Positions 33,801 through 39,616 of a stretch of DNA of 39,616 nt are shown here, in pieces (position 1 is the stretch's first letter; each line of letters starts with the position of its first letter). Below the pieces are notes generated by a model, which was not told the DNA's origin, did not search any database, and saw only the letters and a list, made by a program, of their open reading frames with translations. The DNA is from Fidelibacterota bacterium (GTDB taxonomy: Bacteria > Fidelibacterota > Marinisomatia > Marinisomatales > JAADGP01). Made by a program: the position numbers and the translations under genes. The DNA is taken from the NCBI GenBank assembly GCA_027021785.1, contig JALUTR010000211.1, positions 1 to 39,616 on the forward strand, written 5' to 3'.

Positions 33801-34962
33801 GAACTTCCTGATTCCTTTCCGCCGTCAGAGAATAACTTCGTGTGGGAACAGCCTCCGGCTCATCCTTTCCTGAAGGGGTGTCCTCATTATAAAGACCGAC
33901 CAAAGTGTTCTCCGCTCGATCAATCAAATCGAAGGAAAATGCATCGTGATGGAATAATTTCCTTGATTCCTCCGCCACTATTTTCCCGACCTCTTTCAGA
34001 GTCAGTGGCTCGGTCAACCTTCTGGATAACCTCTGGATAACCTCCCTTTCCTCTTCGGCTTGATTCCGCTCGATGACACGACCAAGTTGAGCCCCTATAT
34101 GAGACATAACACCCATTAAATGCTTATCCGGTTCCACAATATCCGTTGAAAAAAATTCCAGAACACCCACAACTTTTTCCCGAATTAATACGGGAAAACC
34201 GAATCCTGTTTTTATTTTAACAACTTCAATAAATTTCGTCCTTGGATATCTTGGGTCTTTTCGTATACCGATGACCCAAACCGGTTTACCGCTCTGTAAT
34301 ACCCGGCCGGGTAAACCATCACCAACGGTAAATCTGGTGTCCTCAGTTACCTGTTTGAAAGCCCGGAATCGTTCATGATCGTCCAGATACCAGATTTTCG
34401 TGGATTGGAGTAAATCAGGATGGTTACTGTCAACCCTATAAACATGACCGACAGGCCATCCCGTTAAAGAACATACATTATCGACGCAAACCTGGAATAC
34501 TTCCTCAACCGTTTTCGCGTTACTCGCGGCCATTGCAATATTTTGCAATAATTCTTTGTAAGCGATCTCCTTTTGTAACGATTCGTGGATAATTTTTTGT
34601 TTTGCGATTTCCCGAATCACGATTGTATAATACTTTTCTTCCTTCATCTTCCACAATGAAATGGTAAGTTCTATCGGGATTTCATTTCCGTTCTTTCCAA
34701 GGCCGATCAACTCAACGGCCTTGCAGGATAGTTTTGATTTTCCCGGCGAAATCGCTTGTCTCATTAACCGTTCGGGGATATCCCGATATTTATCGGAGAT
34801 AATAATAACCAGAGGTTTACCGATTATTTCATCCGCGGAATATCCGAAGACCCTCTCAGCCATGTTGTTCCAGAAAATGATATTTCCTTTACAATCGACG
34901 GAAACGATAACGTCGGCGGCGGATTCGACAATGGCGCGGATATGATCCTTTTTCAACAACAT
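30799..34962 (-). CDS. Large soluble multi-PAS/GAF sensor histidine kinase
   Basis: 1387 aa with no membrane segment. Approximate order: PAS 5-120, GAF 145-300, GAF 315-480, PAS 488-595, GAF 605-770, PAS 785-900, PAS 905-1030, PAS 1035-1155, HisKA 1165-1235 (VASHDLQEPLRMVGSY), HATPase 1270-1380 (LFQNLISNAIKFR, DNGIGIEPR, GTGIGLAVCKKI). The HDLQEPLR kinase type is typical of bacterial phytochrome-like kinases that pair with Rcp1-type regulators; here the partner is the overlapping REC-kinase. It is the first gene after a 1.05 kb gap and so probably heads its operon. The ligand is unknown. Confidence 0.93.
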   Translation of the reverse strand: MLLKKDHIRAIVESAADVIVSVDCKGNIIFWNNMAERVFGYSADEIIGKPLVIIISDKYRDIPERLMRQAISPGKSKLSCKAVELIGLGKNGNEIPIELTISLWKMKEEKYYTIVIREIAKQKIIHESLQKEIAYKELLQNIAMAASNAKTVEEVFQVCVDNVCSLTGWPVGHVYRVDSNHPDLLQSTKIWYLDDHERFRAFKQVTEDTRFTVGDGLPGRVLQSGKPVWVIGIRKDPRYPRTKFIEVVKIKTGFGFPVLIREKVVGVLEFFSTDIVEPDKHLMGVMSHIGAQLGRVIERNQAEEEREVIQRLSRRLTEPLTLKEVGKIVAEESRKLFHHDAFSFDLIDRAENTLVGLYNEDTPSGKDEPEAVPTRSYSLTAERNQEVLEGKPLLINRKKRSQGRKNLRFGDKERLSRSLMFVPVLWKDQAVGILSVQSYVPDRYDKKDLELLQTFANQCGGALARIRVQEALLVSEERYRTVVESSPSYIFLLDQEGRILDMNPAVGQEELEFLITSRVFDDIYPEDRGLFEEKINACFVEGGIHEFEVRSLHGSDTYQIMLGPVEMSGGLADYIVCHMYDITERKRAIDALEYRMQLEQLIGRISSYFINLPVEDIGNGINAALESIGEFTGIDRSYIFLLSNDGKRISNTHEWCADGIRPEIDNLQELPVEMFPWWMEKLNNFEEIVIPRVADLPPEAGREKAILDDQNIRSLVVAPMVYVGKLIGFLGFDSVRVERSWSDEIIRLINIIGEIFTNAIQHKRAGEELEKSAEKYRTIVETSHDLIWTTDLEGNITFINRRGSEMMGYDTDDLLGKNITNYISSKDQSKARNCFVNVIKQHETYTFELGISSRRGNVITLLVTEIPIIENGAVVGVMTFGSDVTERRKIEAALVESEKRYRDLVQGIDAIVWEADIESGRFTFVSQKAEEILGYPINEWLTKPDFWKAILHPDDRKTATRYFERSVRNGTDHEYVYRTVAADGRVVWVRNILHFVKDKNDRIGKLRGIIIDITKQKLAEQALRESKERFSLAVRGTKDGIWTWDFKSGETYFSDRWKRMLGYGKNEIKNTFEAWRDLIHPDDLERVLKIWDKHLSGKDTSFSLEYRLRSKSNNYIWIECRGFVMKDEQGNPLKLAGSHTDITDRKEAEQKLKRTAEDLARSNAELEQFAYVASHDLQEPLRMVGSYTQLLARRYKNHLDEDANEFIDYILDGVKRMQTLINDLLIYSRVGTRGKPFTQINSAEILEAKLQDLKLAIEESNAVVTYDTLPTILADGVQIGQLFQNLISNAIKFRNNKPPRVHIGAGEKKGQWVFSVKDNGIGIEPRYKDRIFVIFQRLHTLNEYPGTGIGLAVCKKIVERHGGKIWFESELGIGTTFYFSIPKTQGV

Positions 34963-36012
34963 GAGTCCCCGTCTTCAGTCACGAAAAACACTAAAACGCC
35001 GATCTGTTGGTATGGCGGAACGGTTTGAATCGGTTCTTTCAAAATACCACCCGGAAGAATAACCCCTTGAAAGGCCGAACAGTCGGACATTCGCAAAACA
35101 TTATAAAACCGGTATTCCAAAGATCAATCCCAACCAATTTCCCGATGGAATATTATACTCGCCCGAATACCGGTCTTCAGCGCAAATCCATCTTTTTGTT
35201 TTAAAAAATGCAAAAGTCCAGGCACCACCCTTCTTTTTTCAAAACAACCGGATAAAGATATAATAATATCGGTATCAAACAGCCTGATTCCATTATCCCT
35301 GCGAACCCTTTATCATAGTACTATTGGAATACCGGATCATTTTATCCGCCTGTAACAACGTCCGACTCCACCCTCCGGTTGATGAAATCCCTTGAACCGT
35401 CTTTTGTTGATTCTCCATTGAACACAATTACCAGCTTATATTGAAAAAATATCCACCCCCGTAATCGTGAATGTAATTAACGGGAAAAGATCGGGCATCA
35501 GAATGATTTTGCACTGTATTCCCTGATGAATGCTCAGCTCTCTTCCTGTCGGGATAAAGCACAATCACACTTTCCAAGCAGGACTGAATTGATTAACATA
35601 CCGGTGTTTTAATATCACTATTATTTAACAACGTTTATTATTTTTACACCATCATACCATATACATTATATCTTTTCAATTAATGTGCCACGACGGACAT
35701 TAAGCGAAAAAATCAAGTGTTTGGGTTTTCTCCCGGTTTTTCCCGACGGGAAACCATCGGCAACAGAAACGATACAAAGATTATTGACGGGAAATAATGG
35801 GCTTGATAGTGGAATAATTTTCCCGTTTTGGTAATTTATTCCCGATCACATATAAAAAGTTAAACATGCCAACTCTTACTCAGATCGCGGAAGATAATTC
35901 ACATCGGATGCGCGTACACGGGAAGCATTTTTCAAACGATTGGCGCCATCACGTCGGGCTAAAAACGGGTGAATTTTGTTCTTTTCATATATACCGCCGT
36001 CTCAGGACTTTT
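34963..36012. other. 1.05 kb non-coding region upstream of the large kinase
   Basis: No gene seen on either strand. Two plus-strand frames (35007-35204 and 35866-36078) have no ribosome site, and the second runs into the end of the cheW gene. The region contains inverted copies of CCGGTATTCC/GGAATACCGG at 35109, 35165 and 35326. It also contains a cluster of CGGGAAA/TTTCCCG words at 35481, 35739, 35747, 35788 and 35819. These may be regulator sites or RNA structure. It must include the end of the cheW transcript and the promoter for the large kinase. Confidence 0.65.
35152..35181 (-). promoter_or_regulatory. Possible promoter with overlapping ACCGGTATTC element
   Basis: On the minus strand TATAAT (35157-35152) is preceded by a 17-nt spacer and a poor -35 (CTGAAG). 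The spacer contains ACCGGTATTC, one arm of the GGAATACCGG repeat family in this gap, in a position where a bound repressor would block polymerase. Transcription from here would give a leader of about 180 nt before the large kinase. Confidence 0.25.
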
Positions 36013-36834
36013 TCATTCGAAGAGGGTTTTATCCAGGGTCAACAACAACATCATCCCGCCACCGTTATTTGTTTGTGATCGTTTCAATTCCACGATTCCC
36101 TTAATGTATATATCGTCTATTCCGGGGATCGAAGGCGGAGGTTGCACTGAATTTAACGGAACGCGCACAATATCGGCCACCGCGTCGACCAAAAAACCCA
36201 TTGTTTGTCCTTCCGTATTCACTACAATGATACGGGTTTCTTTTGTTCGATCCGCCACCTTCAGCCCCAACCATTCACGCGAATCGATTACCGGTATAAT
36301 ATGCCCACGAAGATTGATTACCCCCAGATGATATTCGGGCATATGTGGAACTCTGGTAATCTCCGGACAACGAACAACCTCCTGAACACATCGAATATCC
36401 ACACCGAAAGTCCGGCCATCCAGGAAAAACATTACCACGCCGATAATTTCCTCAGTCCCGATTTCTTCAGATCCTGATTGTCGGTCGTTTCCGGAAAGTA
36501 CTCTTTCTTTCGTCCCTGATTCGGTTCCGGGAACCGGCTTCACCTCTGCCGCGCCAAACTGATCGTCTTGATCAGCCGGATGAATTTTCGCCTTCTCAAT
36601 CGTTGAAGGCAATTCCGATCTTCCCGCCGTAAATCTTTCAAAATCCTCGTTTTTATTTTCCTGTATCGCAAGGAATTCTTTTAAATGAGGCTGGGTTACA
36701 ACTTCTTCCGTATGGGTATGAACGTCGGGAACAGACGATTTTTCCTGTTTCTCCGAACCGCGTTTGTTTTCAATTGTTCTTCCCTTATCAATTTCTTTTT
36801 GCAGCTTTCTTAATTTCAGAATATCAATCATCAT
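36013..36834 (-). CDS. cheW: CheW-domain protein with long N-terminal tail
   Basis: 273 aa. The C-terminal 145 residues are a CheW domain (VVMFFLDGRTFGVDIRCVQEVVR, LGVINLRGHIIPVIDSREWLGL, IIVVNTEGQTMGFLVDAVADIVR, YIKGIVELK). The N-terminal 125 residues are charged and low-complexity, probably disordered, with a short helix at the very start (LRKLQKEIDKGR). CheW couples receptors to CheA. The tail is unusual and may recruit another partner. It follows the AAA ATPase gene by 58 bp, away from the main che operon. Confidence 0.92.
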   Translation of the reverse strand: MMIDILKLRKLQKEIDKGRTIENKRGSEKQEKSSVPDVHTHTEEVVTQPHLKEFLAIQENKNEDFERFTAGRSELPSTIEKAKIHPADQDDQFGAAEVKPVPGTESGTKERVLSGNDRQSGSEEIGTEEIIGVVMFFLDGRTFGVDIRCVQEVVRCPEITRVPHMPEYHLGVINLRGHIIPVIDSREWLGLKVADRTKETRIIVVNTEGQTMGFLVDAVADIVRVPLNSVQPPPSIPGIDDIYIKGIVELKRSQTNNGGGMMLLLTLDKTLFE

Positions 36835-36892
36835 TGTTCACCAGATTATTGTGTTTGGGTCGGGAATGGATAATCAGCGTTGTTACAATATC

Positions 36893-37762
36893 TCACCCCT
36901 TCAGATACGGAATTGATTTTGCAGCCTTCTTAACCATTGGTAAGGTAACAAATTTTGATTCCTCACTCATGGCCTGCATTAAGGAGAATGTTGCCAGATG
37001 GTTAATCGGTCGTGGTATCCCGCGTGTAATCTCATAAATCTTCTTTATTGTTTCGGAGGGAAATATTTCCTTCCCCAAATAACCAGCTTTTTGCAACCGA
37101 TGGATAAGATAATCCCGGATTTCTTCCTGGGTGAGCGGATTTAAAGTTGCCGTAAATCGAATACGTTGTAAAAATGCCCGGTAATATTTTCGCTGCAACC
37201 TTTTCCCCAATTCCGGTTGTCCAAATAAAACCAGGGAAAGTAAATTTTGTTTGTCTGTCTGAAAATTGCTCAACAACCGTAATTCATCAAACACGGCTTT
37301 CGAGGGAATCATATGAGCTTCATCAATAATCACTACGGGAAAGATTCCTCTTTCAAATAATGTTGCTAATCCGGTTTGGATTTGATTTATAATGTCATTT
37401 TTATAGTAACGGGGCTCATCATTAAAGAGTCGCCGATAGATTTCCTTCAACATTCCCGTGGCAGTCAATCGGGGATTAATGATGCAACAGACCCGGTATT
37501 CTTTTTCCGGTAAATAATCAATCAGGCACCGGGACAATACCGTTTTCCCGGAACCGACTTCGCCAATGACCAAGGCCATTTCGTGTTGCTCAACAGCATA
37601 TATAATCCATTCCAGTATTGTTGCGTGATTGTGACTGGAATAATAGTATTCCGGGTCAGGTGTAAGTCCGAACGGATCGGAATGCAGACCAAAAAAATCA
37701 GCGTAAATACACTTTCCGTCGTTTAAAGTTTGCTGCATCGTATCGCCATCATTTTTATCCAT
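36893..37762 (-). CDS. ExeA/GspA-like AAA ATPase
   Basis: 289 aa. Starts with the family signature YADFFGLHSDPFGLTPDPEYYY. Walker A is GEVGSGKT (about 67-74), Walker B VVIIDEAH, sensor region SLVLFGQPELG, and arginine/lid elements follow (QRIRFTATLNPLTQEEIRDYLIHRL, GIPRPINHL). In type II secretion ExeA works with ExeB. The same ATPase type occurs beside many transposition and surface-assembly systems. It lacks the C-terminal membrane and peptidoglycan-binding segments of full ExeA, so it is the short cytosolic form. The neighbour is a cheW gene. Start ATG at 37762; a second Met at codon 9 is possible. Confidence 0.9.
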   Translation of the reverse strand: MDKNDGDTMQQTLNDGKCIYADFFGLHSDPFGLTPDPEYYYSSHNHATILEWIIYAVEQHEMALVIGEVGSGKTVLSRCLIDYLPEKEYRVCCIINPRLTATGMLKEIYRRLFNDEPRYYKNDIINQIQTGLATLFERGIFPVVIIDEAHMIPSKAVFDELRLLSNFQTDKQNLLSLVLFGQPELGKRLQRKYYRAFLQRIRFTATLNPLTQEEIRDYLIHRLQKAGYLGKEIFPSETIKKIYEITRGIPRPINHLATFSLMQAMSEESKFVTLPMVKKAAKSIPYLKG

Positions 37763-37767
37763 CCACT

Positions 37768-38007
37768 TTATTGTAACATAACCATCCGTTCCGCTTCCGG
37801 CGCCGGCGTTACCTGATGCGATATTTCCCGGTAGGAATAGTATTGTAACCCATTCAATCTGAATGCGGTTTTACTACCGGCTCTATCGATCCCGGGTATC
37901 ATTATAACTGATCGATCTTTTCCGGACGCATCCGGTAACGGATTCAACCGTGTTTTTGTTCCGGTCAGATCCGCCTTGACGGAGATCGACCAGGCGGGTA
38001 AATACAA
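37768..38007 (-). CDS. Doubtful small open frame before the AAA ATPase
   Basis: 79 codons starting with TTG directly after an in-frame stop, with no convincing ribosome site. The stop is 5 nt before the AAA ATPase start, an arrangement that would couple the two. The protein (SVKADLTGTKTRLNPLPDAS, then LNGLQYYSYREI) resembles nothing I recognise and has no membrane segment. If this 274-bp space is not coding, it holds only the spacer between the dehydrogenase and ATPase genes. Confidence 0.25.
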   Translation of the reverse strand: MYLPAWSISVKADLTGTKTRLNPLPDASGKDRSVIMIPGIDRAGSKTAFRLNGLQYYSYREISHQVTPAPEAERMVMLQ

Positions 38008-38035
38008 TTATCTTTGGGAAAGTTGTTGCTAATAA

Positions 38036-39460
38036 TCAAATTCCCATCTCTATATAACTTGTGCTTATCTTTTTTATTGCGACCGCGTAAGCGGCCGTCC
38101 GGAAATCGGGTATTTCTTCCCGGCTGTAAAATTTCTCACGTATTTCCCGATATGCGGCACGCATCGTATCATCAAGCCCCGATCGAACCAAATCCAGTTC
38201 CCGGGCCCCATCCGTAAAAGCCTTACGTTCATATGTCGGTAATTTTTTATTTAACAGAGATTCGAGGATTTCCACGATTTGTTGACCTTTGAGTTCCTCG
38301 TAACGGCGTTCAAGACGTCCAAAGCGAATATGTGACAGGTTTTTAATCCATTCAAAATAGGAAACCGTAACACCACCGGCGTTAACATAAATATCCGGCA
38401 ATATTACCACCCCCCTGTCCCGCAGCTTCGCATCCGCCAAATATGTTACCGGTCCATTAGCGGCCTCCACGATCAGCGGGGCCTTTATACGATCGGCGTT
38501 ATAAACGGTTATTTGCGATTCGAGGGCAGCCGGTAGTAGAATATCACATTCCATTTCCAGTATTTCGGTCCCATTTTCAAAATAACGACCTTCCGAATAT
38601 CCCCGTACCCCACCAAAATGACGAAGAAATCGTGCCACGTCGTCGATATCAAGCCCTCTTTCATTTACCACGGCGCCGTCGCGTTCAATAACCGCGATTA
38701 CTTTCACACCGTCTTCATCCGATAAAAAGCGGGCGGCATGATACCCGACATTGCCCAGTCCCTGGATTATCATCCGTTTCTCATCCAAATCCCCCTCTAA
38801 ACCGGCATGCCGTACATCTTCCGGATGACGGAAAAATTCCCTCAATGCATACTGTACGCCTCGTCCCGTTGCTTCCACGCGTCCGCGGATTCCGCCCTGG
38901 GAAACCGGTTTCCCTGTTGTTGCCGCAATATGATTGATATCAGTGGGGTGTAAATGTTTATACGTATCGGCAATCCATGACATCTCGCGTGGTCCTGTTC
39001 CCATATCGGGTGCCGGTACATTCGTGCTGGGACTGATATAACCCCGTTTCGCCAGTTCACGGGCGAAACGTCGTGTGATCTGTTCCAACTGGTCCGCATT
39101 ATATTTCCTGGGATCAATTACCAAACCACCCTTGGACCCACCATAAGGTACATCGACAATGGCACATTTGTAGGTCATCAGGGCCGCTAACGCTTCCACC
39201 TCTTCCTGGTTCACTTTCGGCGCATACCGTATGCCCCCTTTTGCGGGGAGACGATGCTCACTATGGACGGCCCGCCAGCCCGTGAAAATCTCAATCCGTC
39301 CGTTTAGTTTTACCGGAAACTGAACCTGGAATACGGAATTACAAGCCTTTATCTGATCTCCTAACCCTTCCGGCAATTCGACAAACTTTACCGCCCGGTC
39401 GAACATTAAACCGACACTTTTAAGAAATGACGGTTCCGTTTTTCCCTTGGTATTATTCAA
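38036..39460 (-). CDS. NAD(P)-dependent glutamate dehydrogenase
   Basis: 474 aa of the Glu/Leu/Phe/Val dehydrogenase family: 2-oxoglutarate plus ammonium to glutamate, reversibly. The substrate pocket is TGWRAVHSEHRLPAKGGIRY, with the catalytic segment MTYKCAIVDVPYGGSKGG and APDMGTGPREMSWIAD. The nucleotide-binding fold has the variant GLGNVGYHAA and VIERDGAVV. NAG..S-type residues are in PDIYVNAGGVTVSYFEW. The start is uncertain: the ORF begins with TTG at 39460 without a clear ribosome site, and Met19 (39406) also fits the family. Central metabolism gene in an otherwise signalling region. Coenzyme preference is not assigned. Confidence 0.93.
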   Translation of the reverse strand: MNNTKGKTEPSFLKSVGLMFDRAVKFVELPEGLGDQIKACNSVFQVQFPVKLNGRIEIFTGWRAVHSEHRLPAKGGIRYAPKVNQEEVEALAALMTYKCAIVDVPYGGSKGGLVIDPRKYNADQLEQITRRFARELAKRGYISPSTNVPAPDMGTGPREMSWIADTYKHLHPTDINHIAATTGKPVSQGGIRGRVEATGRGVQYALREFFRHPEDVRHAGLEGDLDEKRMIIQGLGNVGYHAARFLSDEDGVKVIAVIERDGAVVNERGLDIDDVARFLRHFGGVRGYSEGRYFENGTEILEMECDILLPAALESQITVYNADRIKAPLIVEAANGPVTYLADAKLRDRGVVILPDIYVNAGGVTVSYFEWIKNLSHIRFGRLERRYEELKGQQIVEILESLLNKKLPTYERKAFTDGARELDLVRSGLDDTMRAAYREIREKFYSREEIPDFRTAAYAVAIKKISTSYIEMGI

Positions 39461-39510
39461 TATCGTGCCGATACAATTAAGTTACTTCAAAAAACAGAAG
39501 TCAGATATTT

Positions 39511-39616
39511 TCACGCTGATGTTATTTGTTCGAAGGCTTTTGTTTCCGCGTCCGAGAATATCCGGTTGGTGTCCAGCACAATCAGCAGTTGCCCCTCCTC
39601 ACCCGACTGTTGGGAC
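39511..39616 (-). CDS. C-terminus of a CheW-like protein (runs off right edge)
   Basis: Minus strand, second frame from the window edge, gives SQQSGEEGQLLIVLDTNRIF and more, ending at TGA (39513-39511). The LLIVLDTNRIFSDAE tail is the usual CheW C-terminus (ILD or VLD followed by a short helix). Only 34 residues are visible, so the length and any extra domains cannot be judged. It lies 50 bp upstream of the glutamate dehydrogenase gene and is not in the ORF track. Confidence 0.6.
   Translation of the reverse strand, partial: SQQSGEEGQLLIVLDTNRIFSDAETKAFEQITSA

Noticed and set aside
35007-35204. Plus-strand 65-codon frame in the large gap
   Set aside because: No ribosome site and low-complexity basic translation; likely chance in non-coding DNA.
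35866-36078. Plus-strand 70-codon frame at the end of the large gap
   Set aside because: No ribosome site, no recognisable protein features, and it overlaps the 3' end of the well-supported cheW gene on the other strand.

Overview
The window looks like chromosome from a motile, diderm bacterium of about 43-46% GC (judged by eye). It has a flagellar rod/MS-ring operon, a full chemotaxis set with a CheZ-type phosphatase, and a very high density of response regulators and multi-PAS histidine kinases. There is no rRNA, and I saw no tRNA, transposase or CRISPR array. Gene style (FapA/DUF342, HDOD, HEAT and REC-GAF proteins among flagellar and chemotaxis genes) suggests an uncultured lineage of the FCB/Calditrichota/KSB1 or deltaproteobacterial kind. 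This is an inference; no taxonomic marker is present. Every gene I can support lies on the minus strand, so transcription runs right to left.

Layout from right to left (5' to 3' of the genes). The right edge holds the C-terminus of a CheW-like protein, glutamate dehydrogenase, a doubtful 79-codon frame, an ExeA-like AAA ATPase and a CheW with a long N-terminal tail. A 1.05 kb non-coding region with repeated short motifs follows. Next comes a signalling block: a soluble 5-PAS/3-GAF histidine kinase, a REC-kinase hybrid overlapping it, and a REC protein with a degenerate HD-GYP domain. This block continues with an alpha-oxoamine synthase, a GNAT/DUF482-like acyltransferase, a membrane-anchored PAS/GAF kinase whose catalytic core is a near-copy of the first, and an Rcp1-type response regulator. 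After a 445 bp structured gap comes a chemosensory operon: excisionase-like HTH, stand-alone CheB, HDOD, divergent CheR, HEAT-repeat protein, second HDOD, canonical CheR, CheY, CheA with two Hpt domains, CheB, CheY and CheZ-like phosphatase. Then follow a small acidic protein, a FapA/DUF342 protein, three REC proteins (REC-GAF-degenerate GGDEF, REC-coiled coil, and an NtrC-type activator). A 690 bp gap separates these from the flagellar operon flgB-flgC-unknown-fliE-fliF-fliG-fliH, which runs off the left edge.

How the parts may work together. CheA, the CheW proteins, CheR, CheB, CheY and CheZ form the excitation, adaptation and signal-termination modules that set motor behaviour. No methyl-accepting receptor lies in the window. 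The NtrC-type regulator and its REC neighbours are good candidates for controlling flagellar gene expression or placement. The additional CheB-HDOD-CheR-HEAT set is the least conventional part of the chemotaxis operon. The oxoamine synthase/acyltransferase pair inside a kinase cluster is the most unusual metabolic insertion, and could make an amino-ketone or sphingoid-like lipid or signal.
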